From Albula goreensis (Eukaryota; Chordata; Actinopteri; Albuliformes; Albulidae), in assembly GCA_022829145.1 (NCBI GenBank), contig CM040763.1, forward strand, positions 10,401,141 through 10,465,140: DNA of 64,000 bases, given 5' to 3'. Shown here piece by piece: positions 24,576-36,799 of the stretch (its first letter is position 1; every line of letters begins with the position of its first letter). The notes under the pieces were generated by a model. It searched no databases and was not told where the DNA came from. It saw nothing but the letters and a program-made list of their open reading frames with translations. Both the position numbers and the translations under genes were made by a program.

Positions 24576-25503
24576 ACCTGATATTGTCTCTTTCTCCTAG
24601 AACAAGCAACACATCAAACATGGTACTTTACATTTTTTTAATGCGAAGCATGTCAGCAATGAACCAATAATTGAATGCTACAGTGTCCATATTTCTTCCA
24701 ACATTTCAGTACTGTTGCAGACCTCTCGTTGTTAACTTATTTCCTAGAATAATAATCACATTACTTTGGGGGAAATTGGGCGATAAAAAGGTGCACTAAT
24801 CACAGAGGCAGTAAAGGTGCCTTCTTCAAACGAGCTGCCGAAACTACAGGGGAGTGCTGTTGACTTCACAGCTTCATAAAAGAATAAAATACATTTTGTA
24901 ATAAGAGGAATCAAGTTAAAACTTCAAGTTAAAAACTGAAACTAGCTACAGTGGAGCACATCAGAAAAACTATAGGGTAAAGACATTCCAATCAACATCT
25001 GAGCTAGGAAGAGGAGGAGGATAGTCTATTCATTGTGTTCACTTATGAACTTGAGTGCCAAACCAGGCTTTTATCAGATCATACCTCTGAGGTATCACTT
25101 GGAAGCATCTGCACCAATCACAACAAAGCACTAACATCCAATAAAAAGCACTGCTGTCACTCTGCTGGTTAAACACTGGATTTCAGGTGAAAGCTGTGTG
25201 AAGTAAATATTTAATGGACACATATATGCACAAAAAAAGATTTATATTCTTTTTTGCACAGTGGTACAGTGCAATGTTCCAAAGCATATCAAAGATGGAG
25301 AGCATGGTATTTTGCCCCTTTTTCCCTTTGGTATATCAGCAGTGTAAAAAATATCACTTTCATAAATATGTTGAAAATTCTAATATCTCTGGGGTCAGTT
25401 TTCTTTGCTCTGTAAAATCAAATGGCAGCTAAAATTTCAGCTTTTAACTTTGGTTGCATCTTTTCATCATTATTATTCCCTTGTATGGTTGCCATTTTCC
25501 AAT

Positions 25504-25505
25504 TA

Positions 25506-25559
<54 letters not shown>

Positions 25560-25567
25560 ACACACAT
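25504..25567. repeat. Compound (TA)n(CA)n microsatellite
   Basis: About ten TA units run directly into about twenty CA units with one T interruption. Short open frames on both strands here are translations of the repeat. Confidence 0.95.
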
Positions 25568-26904
25568 CTGTTTCCAGAAGCAGTTTGTTGGCTATCTGAA
25601 GAGATCTTTGGAAATTGCATCATTTTAAAGCCAAAACAAAAATATAAATTGTATGTGACCATTCACCTTGAAAAAGAGTCTTTACACAGCAACATTATTC
25701 CTTTATTACACTTAAAAAGTATTGAGGTTTTGATTAGACTATATCAACAATACTGCTACATATATTATGATTGCTTTTAAAAATTGGGATGTGGTCAACT
25801 TTTAGAAATCAAAAAGTAAGTGCAAACCTCTTAAAAGAGATATGATTTTCTGAATAGTTGAGAATTTGCAACACTTTGCTCTGAAACATCAAAACATTTG
25901 AGAGATTCAATACCATCAACTGAGTTTGAATTGATTTGCTTGCCAGATGGAGAGATGGGCTCTTAAACACAGGAGTATGATACTTTGATCCTGAATGTCT
26001 GTTCATGGCAAAATAACTGCACTTCATCACTTGATTGATTCATGTCATCGATCCTCCACAGCTCTCAATGGCATGGGCAGAGGACTTACAACTACCATAG
26101 GTAACACAATTTAAGAAAAAAAATACAACTGACTGTACTACTATGGAGAAAATGTACAATTTCAAAATTCAACAATTCACAAACTAGTTGTCAAGTACTG
26201 TCTTGTTAATGATTTTTCCCCCAGAAATGTCCATTTATCAGATCCCATTGCTTATTATTCTTCATTAGGCAATAACCTTGGCATGAAAGCTTACAGAAGA
26301 AGCACTCGATGCATGGTTATGGAAGGTATGGATGATACGAAAATATGACTGCATAATCCAATGTATTAGGTTCATTTGAGATTATAAAGCATAACATATT
26401 TGAATATTTGTGCTTTTGATTGATTTTCTCCATAAAGGAGAAATATGTAATGCATTTTTTTCAATACAAAGCCATAGTTTTGCATAAACAGAGCATAAGC
26501 AGTGGTAATGACAAATCCAAATCTGGAGTTTAAGGTGTTAGTTTAAGATTGGTGTAGACTTCATGCTGATGCATGACTCATGCAGTGTATGAATGATGGG
26601 ATTGATGAATATGATGACAGTAAGGTCAATCTATTGAACAATCATATCTATTTATAAATATTAGAAATATTATAGTGTGATACACAGCACTGCAACCACA
26701 TTGTCTTCTAGCTGAAAATGGAAGACATCTTTACCTGCTGTCATAGCACAACAAATGGATGTATTGGCAGCATCCAGGGCTGTCAGACTACCTTTGCAGG
26801 TTTGGACATTTTGAATTTACATTCTGAATTAAAGCAAATGGCAGTGTCTATATTTTATGGGTTAGTGTTTGTGAGTGTGACAGTGTTTTTTTTTACTGAT
26901 ATGT

Positions 26905-26949
26905 TTGTGTGTACGTGTGTATATGTGTGTGTGTGTGTGTCACACACAC
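26905..26949. repeat. GT tract abutting CA tract (self-complementary)
   Basis: tgtgtgtgtgtgtgtgtcac acacacacg puts a GT run next to a CA run, so the DNA can fold on itself with almost no loop. It is flanked by further tgtgcgt-type simple sequence up to 27045. Confidence 0.85.
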
Positions 26950-27184
26950 GCATGTCTATGTATCAGTATCATAAATGCTCCTGCTGTGTTTGTGCATAAG
27001 TGTGTGACGCACATGCTTATGCGTGTGTGTATGCGTGCGTCTATGCCCACAAAACATCTGTACAGGTCAGTAAAGGTAACATTTCATTTTGTGACCATGA
27101 AAGGCTTCAGGGTCGTCAAAGTCTTAGATAACCAATCTTTAAGAGTGAATCAATTTGATAAGAACCCAGAGCCTATGTCTTAAG

Positions 27185-27560
27185 TCCTTTGGTTCAGAAC
27201 AATTTCTCTGCTCTGCTAATTAAATGGAAAATAGGTGAGGTCACTATAAACCTTGTTGAAAGTCCTTCAATCATTCCTGCATTGCATCCTTCCAAGATTA
27301 ATTTTCCTCCTATCAGGCAGGTCCCATTCAGAAGCCCATCATTAATTATCTGTGGACAAATAGAAAATTCACCACCACGGCTTTCATGTATCAGTGTAAT
27401 TGCTTTCCATAATCAGTGACAGATGTTTGTCATAAGGACGACACGTGTCATTCAGAAAAACACTCCATAAAAAGGCTGGAGTGGAGACAATTAGGGATAG
27501 TTTGCTGTCTGCACAGAGCTTTCCACGCTCCAAGTAGCTGCGAGAGAGAGAGATTCAGAC
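27185..27560. promoter_or_regulatory. Conserved non-coding element candidate
   Basis: The stretch carries homeodomain cores (gctaattaaatgg, catcattaattatctg, gtgtaattgc) and an E-box-containing gacacgtgtc at about 27443-27452, without simple sequence. It lies next to the exon-like segment at 27730-27879, so both may belong to one conserved block. Confidence 0.3.
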
Positions 27561-27729
27561 GTGCTCACAAAACTCAAAGAGCTCAGCCGTAATGAGCCCC
27601 AAATTGCATCTGCTATGTTCTCGCTCCTGGAACAAAAAATAAATAAATAAAAAAATAAGGTGCTCACAACTGTCACTTTTATTGTGGAAGGAAGAATTCT
27701 GAAAAAAAGGGAACGTGGAAATCCATTAC

Positions 27730-27879
27730 CTTAAATAGGTTTTTCAGAAGAATCACTTGTAAGCTACAGCAAGGGCATATGTCCACGGTGAAACGGCTTT
27801 CATACTGGAGAAACTCCACGAGCTGCATGACCCAATTAGACACATTTCTCTGCAGGAGTCTCAGCAGTGCCTTCCATAA
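27730..27879 (-). CDS. Candidate exon of unknown gene (50 codons, phase 0-0)
   Basis: On the minus strand this segment is exactly 150 bp and open for all 50 codons. It is preceded by a good acceptor (gttctcccctcag, with a CTAAC branch-like motif about 14 bases upstream) and followed by a good donor (TTTAAG|gtaatg). The frame reads LWKALLRLLQRNVSNWVMQL, then VEFLQYESRFTVDICPCCSL and QVILLKNLFK. It has a hydrophobic heptad-like first half and a short CPCC motif. It does not match the missing galntl6 upstream exon or any family I recognise. It lies on galntl6's strand inside its long upstream intron. The surroundings (27.2-27.6 kb) look like conserved non-coding DNA, so this may be part of such an element rather than coding sequence. 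Confidence 0.3.
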
Positions 27880-28319
27880 CTGAGGGGAGAACGTTAGGAA
27901 TACAAGTCCTCAGCTAAGCGACTTAAAACATTGTGAGAATTCAAATTGTGATTTGAGATACTTTTTTGTGTCATGGACCAGCAGACACCTTTGAGATGAT
28001 TCTTTTATTGTACGAATGCAAGAAAAATACAGTGAATGATTGTTGCTTTTGATTTGTTTTCTTGTGCAAACAGTACATCATTAATTTCTCCTGTTCAATC
28101 CTAACCTGTGCCCATTATAGCCATACCTGAACACAGCCACCAAGAAGAAGATCCCAAACAAAGTGTGTTATTTTGCATGTGCACCGAAACCATAACAATA
28201 ATGTGACAATAATATGAAATATTATTATTATTAATATTATATATTAGCTCCACCACTCCTGCTCTAATCAAATAACAAAGAAAACCACCTGCCAGCTGCT
28301 CTCGGAGACAAAATATGAG

Positions 28320-28760
28320 ATTTCACCCCTTTTTCATAATTCTTTTGCATGCCTGACCTCGTCTCTTCGTTTCTGTGCAATAACCATTAATCAAGGGGCT
28401 CCCTAGAGACCATTAATGATATCCCTGATACGTGGTAATGGCAGAGAGTCAAGGACAGCACAAATTGATCCTGGGCACACACTCCACTGGGTTTTATGAC
28501 GCGCACCTCGCTCCACTAAATGCCGCATGCCACGTGGCTTCCTCTACCTTGCACTACGGGGTCCAGAGGCCTGCCTCAGAAGATGATGGAGCGTTAATCA
28601 TCGCCGCATAATTAATAATGATAAATAAGTCCCGTTAATTAACTGCAATTGGGAGCGGGGCCATCCCCCCAGGGTGGACCTCCCCCCTGGTTCTCCTTCT
28701 GCAGGTTACGGTGTCTTCCTGGCCTCTCTGGTTCCCTTATAAAATAAACATAATCTACAG
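28320..28760. promoter_or_regulatory. Conserved non-coding element candidate, strongest in the window
   Basis: A long high-complexity block contains caataaccattaatcaagg, agaccattaatgatatccct, gttaatcatcgccgcataat and taataatgataaataagtcc, then cgttaattaactgcaattgg and agcggggcc. Mixed GC-rich and TAAT-rich segments like this are typical of vertebrate developmental enhancers. There are no open frames of note. Confidence 0.35.
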
Positions 28761-31700
28761 TAGCTGGGAATTAATTCTTCTGAGCTCACACAGTTCTATC
28801 TAGCTCTAATCATTTCTAGATTACACAGCCTCTTGGTGCAAATAAAGCTGTGGTGGAAACAAAACAAAACAAACAACAACAAAAAAATACACATTTGAAA
28901 ATTCATCAAAGACTGTACCGGCTTCCAGAGATTATCTGAGCTACTGTTGAAATGAAGCTGTCATTGAGGGTGACTCGCTTTCCTTTCTTGTACATTGACC
29001 CAGGAGAATTATGCCTCATATTTGAAGAGATACTTGTGAAGTCTTTTCAAAATGAATTTCTTTCTTTCTTCATTTGTATTCACTTAATATTTTGTATGTT
29101 TTGTTTCTGTGTGAAAATATGGCAGTATACTTTCCTGTGTGTAATGCAGATACAAGGTTCCTTCAGGATGTTTTTTTTCTTCAGTTTTACTTCTCAGCAC
29201 ACATTCATTTATCTTGTATTGTCTGGATGTTCTAAACACGTTGTATGCCATGCTTAGTAAATTCTTAATTGTAGGTCATTGTCACTCTAAAATAACTCCA
29301 AACAGTTTATCTCATCACACTATTTTTGAAATAATGAGGCAAATGAAAAACCTCTCAACCATTAAATATTTACAATAAACACTGAAAAAAATCATTACAA
29401 CACACTGAAATCTCATCACTTGCAACTGAGAGAATTGAAATAATTTAGCTAGATAGTAAACACAAAGCTACCAAGCTACAGTGACTAGAATTGTCTGTTA
29501 TTCGATGAGCAAGCAATAAAAAGGTCCATTCCTGTAATTTTAAATACATTAAACATGTACTGATTTCCACAAGTATTTATTTATTTATATTAACCTAAGG
29601 TGTGTGTGTGTATGTATATATAAAGATATATATATGGAAGTCATGCCTGATGAACCAGGTATGACAATGAGATACTCCCAGTTCTTTTGTTGTTGTTTTC
29701 TGCATAGCATGCTAATAGATGTCTAGGACATCAGAGTAACTGGGAACAGGACCAGACAATGGTGCTAAAATAAAAATGTAAAATTTATAGTGTTGTTTGG
29801 ATGACAAGGTCATCTCAAGGTTTCCTGCAACAGAAGTAAAGCTGAAAGATAAAAAAGCTCCTGCACCCTACCCCATGAGCCGTGAGACAACTGCTACTTC
29901 TCAAAGCAACCAGAAAACTTTCCCCCAAACAAACACATATTTCTACTCTGCTGCACAGCTATAATTCTGTATTGATTCAGGAGGTCAACTTTACTTCATT
30001 ATAGACAGAATTAAAGAGGAAATCTCATGTCCTAATTGTTTGTATATACACATAAGCCCAGATAATTCATGGAAATTATTGTCTATCAATTTCAAACCTG
30101 ACACAATATACTGAAATACTATCAGATTTTCCACCGATATAAACAAAATACTATCGTACTATCAACCTACATACTCAAACTGGTGATCATATGAACAAGT
30201 TTTATGAAGCAAATCATTGGCAAGCCAGGTAGATATCAAAATACCTAGACACAATTAAAAGGAAAAAGCAACTGAATGACATTAGCTAGCAGTATGAGCA
30301 AACTCCAGATATATAGCCTTATATGACATTTTGTACTACTAATGCCACAGTGGCAAGCGTCAAACTGGAACAAATTATACTTTTTGTCAAGGAAAGTTAA
30401 GAACAGACCTATGCTACTGTAACCTGCTTGTGACACTGAGAAGCAGCAGGCAGCATGACTGTAGACTAAAATAAATCATGCTTTCCATGCAGTGTTCGAT
30501 ACATCACACACTGACTGCTTGCTGGATAGGTGCTGTTCCCCTTTCCAAGGATTCCTCCTTGCTTGCATTCCAACTTCACCTAACTGCACTAATTCTTATG
30601 GTGCTGTGGGGACTGATTATGTTGTCTTTGTACTTGCTGCATTCTATAACGTACTGAATGTGTTCTGCAGCTTCCATATATTTTGCACCAATTAGTGGTG
30701 TTTATGTGCCATTTAATGTCATTGTATGGTCCTTTACAGCAGTCATGCATGTTAACGTCTGACTGAAAAAGCTGTGTAAACGTGTTATACGCAACAAGAT
30801 GAAGAGCTTTGACTCAGGTAATGCACAGTGACCTTTCTGTTCAGTCTCAGAGATTCGCCTTGTCCCTCGAGATGCGAGGACCAGTTTATTGTAACAGAAC
30901 TAATTACACTGGGCTGCATCACAGGACAAAGGGCTCTGGTGATTGGCTGGTCCTTTGTTGCCGTGGTGAATTCTGATGCTTCTCCCTACAGGTTTCTAAA
31001 ATACAACAAGAGTAATGATGTGCATTAACCCATGTATAAAGATAACAAGAGTTTTAATTAGCAGCAGAGTCATATCAGAGGCACTACTACAGTCATTTGC
31101 CATAATGAAATTTGTGCAGGGGAATGAAAAGTAATCAACTTACAACAATAGAAATTGAACAGGAATGTGCAGACAACTGAAGCGGTGTCACACCCAATTA
31201 ATGTCCCCTCTGTGGCAAATCCATTAGTTTGTGACTGGGGCCCTTAAGGAGGTGAAGTAATGGAAAACTACCTAGGTGTATTAATTACCAGTGACTATAT
31301 TTACACTGCTAACATACTCAGGGTAAAATATTCCTATGCAGAGCTCTGGTAGAGCTGTATTTCATGATGCAAACAGTACAGTTAGGTGGCTGCTGAAATA
31401 ACCCATGATTTGAAGGATATTAACCTTCCTGTTGTTCCTAACGCAGGACAATGGGCTTATACAATATGCTCCTTCTACAAGCCTATTGCACAATACCTAT
31501 AAATTCAGAGAATGGAAACAGAGCAAATTCTCATTTACATAAAATACCTTATATAAAAATCACTCTAATATAAAAATAAATAAAAATAAAAACACTATTG
31601 CAAATTGCACACATTGATAGTTTTATTCAGTCTGCTATTGCAATGTAAAATGTAATTGCATCCATCTGCTTTTATTAAATTGTTTTTCTTATCAAAGATA

Positions 31701-34700
31701 TACAGTATGACAGCTTTTACGCCACCACATTTTTGTGCTCTCACATAGTGGATAAGGTCACCTTATCATTTGATTGGTGGACAGTTCTACAGACCATCCC
31801 CTAACATAATTAAGTAATTATACTTCCTCACAGACCATGCATGAATATCTATCTTACACTGCTGCATTGGCTGTACAGGCTATAGTGCAGAACGATAAAT
31901 ACTGTAAAACTGGTTAGCTGCAAAAGCAATGGTGTAAATAAGAGTAAAACTCCGGTCCTGGGTAATTGTGACTCATGCACACGCTTCAGTCTGCATTAGC
32001 ATGTTTAGCTGGCTACATTACAATAAGACATCTGGAACAGTCACTCTCCCAGCTTCTGCTCTCCACTGAAGCACTGAAATAAATGACCAAAATCATTGCT
32101 ACTATTGGCTGCACAGTATTATCGCTGTTAAAATTCATCTTGCTAAATGTAAACAAGAGCTTGCATTCCCTCTCCATCAAAGAAGAGCAGGCTGAATCAT
32201 CTGTGCTGTCGCCATGGCAAATGTTCCATACACATTTTAATTATGTTTTTCTGTGTACAAATAAGCCAAGGGCTGCCAGTGGAGATTCCGCCCTACACGT
32301 CGCTGTTGTATTCAAGCAGTGATGTATTTAACCATGGACTCTGGTTAAACCAAACATGGGCAATTTATGGGAGAGGGGCAACTGCAGTTGTACTGACTTA
32401 GCTGCTGTAAAAGATGTGGTTGAGAGCAATAAAAAGATGCCTACGCAGTGTTATCAGTTTGTCTGTTGAACATAACAACACTTTGGAAATGTACAATAAA
32501 ATATACTAAAATATGCTAATAGCTGTAATAGAAGTTTGTGCAACAACTGCAAATTCAGTCTGCATGAAAATAAAGGCAGAACTTACATGAGATATAATAT
32601 GGTATTGGTCATACTTCATGTACCAGCATTACACTGAATTTATATAAATGTACACTCGCATCATGCCAAATTCAACACTTTAAACATGTGAAAGCAGTTC
32701 AGCAGTGCTTTGGAAAAGAATCATCATCTGATTAAATTCTAACGCACTGGCTGTCACTCACTTTTGGCCTTATAAGTGCTGATTTCTCATGCAGAACAGC
32801 ATCTCATTGTCCCACAGCTGAATCTCAGAGGCTCCATTTCTCAAGCCTGTGTAAATAAATAGCAAGATTTTAAATATTAAAAACTCATTTGGTATGACTG
32901 ACTGGATGCAGGCCTCCACCTTCTCCTGCTGCAGACCCCTAAGGTGTGAAATTGGAAAGCAAATAATAACAGTAACTGACAGACTGCAAGCTGCCCTACA
33001 CTTTGTCTTTGTTAGTCATTCTCCACCTCTTCTGTGCATTTGAGAAATTGGTAAGGAGATAGCTGCCCTCAGCGTTTGAATGAAGACAGGTGCACCTTTG
33101 AAAAATGAGGGATGCAGACAACTTTTCACTTTATACTATCTCTCTCTAGATGAGACCTTTGTGTGAACCCTAACTGTCACCCTGCAATGCATTCTACGTG
33201 CCTTCAGCAAATGTTCAATAAGGAGAATGATGTCACCAAAAAGGATCTATACTTACTTCTAAGGCAAAAGAAAAAGCCAAAAGAAAACTACATGTAATTA
33301 AGCATGTGCTAATCTGTGAAGAAAGTTGAACATTTCCACACTGGCAGCAGACCCAAGACAAAAGCTTCAGCTGACACCGCTGGTGATGGAGTCTGAATTT
33401 AGTATGCATGTGCACGCTGTCAGCCTCAAACAGGAAGTGGGAGTAACACCCTCCCCCTGTCTCACACCTCTGCCTGTTTGCACCCAACGCTCCTGGCGCA
33501 TATGTGGGAGTTTGAGAGGGTGTGAACATCTACTTTCACCATCCAGGCAAACACTCATTAAAAGCCTGAGACGTTCACCATCAGTTTTGTTTTGCCACCA
33601 CGGTTGTTTCTTTTTATTTTCAATCAAGAAGTTTCATAGGGCAGTCTACAGGATGCTCAAAAATAAACAATAAATGCAAGATTCACTTTCTTCCTCTCTC
33701 TTTTCTATCTCTAAGAAGTTTGGAATTTGAATTCAAGTTGCATCGCTGAAGTCACCCCTGCACTTTTCACACACGCGCTGAAAGTGCTGAGTAAGTTGTC
33801 TGCACTCACCCGTACTGTCAGTGGCCATGTAAAGCCAAGAGAGGGGGGTCACACCTCCTCTTCTGCTACTCTCAGTTCTTATTGTGAGAAAATGTGTTTT
33901 TACAATAAAAGATAACACCTTTAATAACTTTGACCAGTTATTTTTTATACTTTCTTTATAGCACTGACTGTTTAGAATTATTTTCAAAGGCATATTGTCT
34001 TTGAGCTTCTTAATGATTCAGATTTTTTTCAATTACCGTCAGCTGCGTGTAAATCGCTTTAGTCTTTCACAGTTTAACTTAAAGTTGCTCATATACTATC
34101 CTGCCTTTGATTGAAGAAAACATTGTGAAATATTGTGCAAAGGGATTATGAAACAAAAGACCACTTTACAAACCCAAATCATTATTTATGTTGCATCAAA
34201 GAATGCCAAAAGGAAATTAACAGTAGGTGGAAGTATCTATCTGTTATGACTGGTAATCCTGAGAAGATATTCACTAGTATTGCACCAGGGCAAAAGACAA
34301 CAAAAGACATGCATGTACTCTACACTTTTCATACCTCAGCACTCATGTTGTTTGGGAGCGTAGACAGCTCCTCTCCATAAGAAGCACTACCCTTGCATCG
34401 CCTCTGGACAGCAGACAGCCCAGTGGAGCTGTCATTTAATCACACACACTTTATGCACAGTCAAGCTCTGTTAAATTCTTTATGTTGAACATTTCCATCT
34501 GAACTATACGCATTAAATGAAAACATGATAATGCTTGGGGAGACGACACCACCCAAGTGGCACAATAAATTGCCATAAATATTTCATAAATAGCTAATCA
34601 TAACATTTCTACATACAGTTAAGTGTGCTTCATAGCTGTGGTTGACTGTTTCTGCAGACTCACCAACAGTCTATCTTAACTGTACAGATGCCTGTAGTAT

Positions 34701-35270
34701 ACTAAAATATACAATGAGTGTACATATGGTAATTGTGTCAATCTATGGTCTTACATCAGGATGTTACCCTGCGTGGGCTTCCACAGCTCAAATCCAAGGT
34801 GAAATTTAGGTGTGGCCTTTACAGTTGCCTGGACAGAGCTGCAGTAGTTTTAGGTGTCAGGCACATCAATGTCAGAGCTTTCAGAGGAATTGCAAATTGT
34901 CCATCACATTTGTCTAGTGGAAGTAATCCATTGGGGAAGTGACATGTGACACACAAAATTTAAACTATTTTTCAACCACAATCGTTAAGTTTCCACCTGC
35001 GTTGGGGCTTTCAGTCCACGGTTGAGGTCTGCTGAATTTCCCTCATTGGATTGTGTTACATAAAAACCTTCAGCCGGATCGCTCTTATTTTTCCAGACAC
35101 TGCTGCTCTATTACAGTTTGTCATATAATGGTTTTACTGGCACCGGCTCATCTGTTTCACAAGCCAGTGAATGAGGACTGCTACCATGGAACAGACACCC
35201 AGGTCACAACAGGTCTCTGCATTGTTCCTGCTACATTACACATGCTCTCCAACTGTAAGCTTCTGTGAAA
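28761..35270. other. Intronic DNA, no gene seen
   Basis: Non-coding sequence with the simple repeat near 29.6 kb and small A/T-rich low-complexity patches (31.56-31.60 kb). I found no exon-like segment with both splice signals, though short exons could have been missed by eye. Confidence 0.55.
29580..29640. repeat. Compound TTTA/GT/TA simple sequence
   Basis: ttatttatttatat is followed by gtgtgtgtgtgtatgtatat and gatatatatatgg. It is low-complexity DNA without further signal. Confidence 0.8.
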
Positions 35271-35404
35271 TTAAAGTTGGCTGAATACAGATGTCTCCCC
35301 CATCCTCACCCAACCCACCCCCCCCACACACACACAAACTGTGTGTTTGTGCGTGTGTGCATGTTTATACTTTTTTGAGTGTGTGTGTGTGTGTGTGTGT
35401 GTGT

Positions 35405-35626
35405 CAGTGACAATGCATTCAAGGAGCTGGTACTGGAGATCCACCATGTCTGCTAGTTTGTATTCCAGCTGAGCTCTCAATTTGTGTGTGTGCATGCGTA
35501 TGTGTGTGTGTGTGTGCATGCGTATGTGTGTGTTTGAGTTTGTGAATGAGTGAGAGACAGGGACAATACACTCAAGGACTCTGTCCTACAGATCCATCAA
35601 GTTTGCATTCAAGCTGAGCACTCAAA

Positions 35627-35693
<67 letters not shown>

Positions 35694-35800
35694 ACGCACA
35701 TGTGTGTGTGAGAGAGTGACAACACTTTTCTGGAACTGGTCCTAGAGATCCACCATGTAATCTAGCATGTGTTCCAGCTGAGTTCCTAACTAATAAGAAT
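35405..35800. repeat. 155-bp minisatellite-like triplication separated by GT tracts
   Basis: A unit with a (t)gacaatac...caaggagctggtactggaga tccaccatgt...ttccagctgagctctcaa pattern occurs three times, with the gacaa word at 35408, 35562 and 35718 (spacing about 155 bp). Copies one and two each end in a (GT)n tract. Copy three (to about 35790) ends without one. The copies differ by substitutions and small indels, so this is an old tandem array whose GT tracts then expanded independently. Confidence 0.8.
35628..35691. repeat. (TG)n microsatellite, about 32 units
   Basis: An uninterrupted TG run ends the second copy of the 155-bp array. Related shorter GT/CA runs lie at 35322-35336, 35381-35404 and 35483-35533. 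This length would be highly polymorphic and can form Z-DNA. Confidence 0.95.
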
Positions 35801-36189
35801 TGATTGAGCTAGCAATTAAATGCCAATATGGATTTGACATCACAAATATTGACTGCAAAAAATGTAAAACCAAAGAACAAAAGAAAAAAACATTTCTGGG
35901 GTTATATGTCATCCCTTTAAAAATGCAGACGGGAATTCAAGTTTATTGAGCAAATAATTTGTTGTTCAATGTTAGCCAAAACAAGTAAATATGCCACTAA
36001 TTATTCTAAGGGTATCAGAGGCTGATGCACTGAACGGGCAACTATAATCAAGTGTTAAATAAGCAAATGTGTTTCTACATAAGCACAAACTGGTCTTTGA
36101 CAACATATCTCAACATATCAAAGTAAGTGCTGTGATATGGATTACAGATTCACTTTTCAGTGAGCTCAAACAAACGGAACTTATTGTTT

Positions 36190-36425
36190 TTTCCAGATGT
36201 TTCCCTGCGGACCCTGTGGATGTGCATTCGAATCTCAGCTGCACCGTTACTAGCTATGGCCAGAGGTCCACATTTGGCAGCTTGGCCCAGCCATGATGCA
36301 AATGGAAACGGGTTAAGTTCATTTGGTCTCATCAACCTGCAGTGGCCACTATTAGTCAGGCTGGGCACCTGCAGCACAGTCACCAATGTAACAGGTTACT
36401 GCAGTGTGAGGATCAGAGAATGGGC
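36190..36425 (+). mobile_element. SINE-like interspersed repeat copy
   Basis: It contains a B-box-like gcattcgaatctc (about 36225-36237) followed by gttactagctatggccagag and gtccacatt. That 29-base block recurs with one change in opposite orientation at 5.7 kb, and the downstream cagcttggcccagc has a looser counterpart there. Short open frames on both strands across it are not genes. The exact boundaries and family name cannot be fixed by eye. Confidence 0.5.
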
Positions 36426-36512
36426 AACACTCTAAAATTAGGAACCCACCATGGCTAAAAGTCTGTGCTAAACAGATAATGTACCTAAACTGACCACCCA
36501 CATCCAAGAAGC

Positions 36513-36799
36513 TTATGTAACTGGACTGGGGTCAAATCAATGTTCCATAAACACTCTTATACTAGTAATGCATTGCCTTTGAAATTCAACTTTATCTAGA
36601 ATATGAAAGATGTCAGATCAATAAGTAAACATACTTTTGAAAGAAATGCTAATTATGTAGCTGAATTGGGGTCAAATCAATGTTCCATAAACACCCTTAT
36701 AACAGTGATGCCTTCCCATTGAAATTCAGCTTTATCTAGAATATAAAATATATCAGATCAATAAGTAAACATACTTTTGAAAGAAATGTCAATTATGTA
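36513..36799. repeat. 140-bp tandem duplication (just over two copies)
   Basis: ggggtcaaatcaatgttcca taaacac occurs at 36529 and again 140 bp later. The units 36513-36652 and 36653-36792 then align base for base to cagatcaataagtaaacata cttttgaaagaaatg, with roughly ten substitutions. The first bases of a third unit (attatgtaa) follow. The similarity indicates a fairly recent local duplication in non-coding DNA. Confidence 0.9.
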
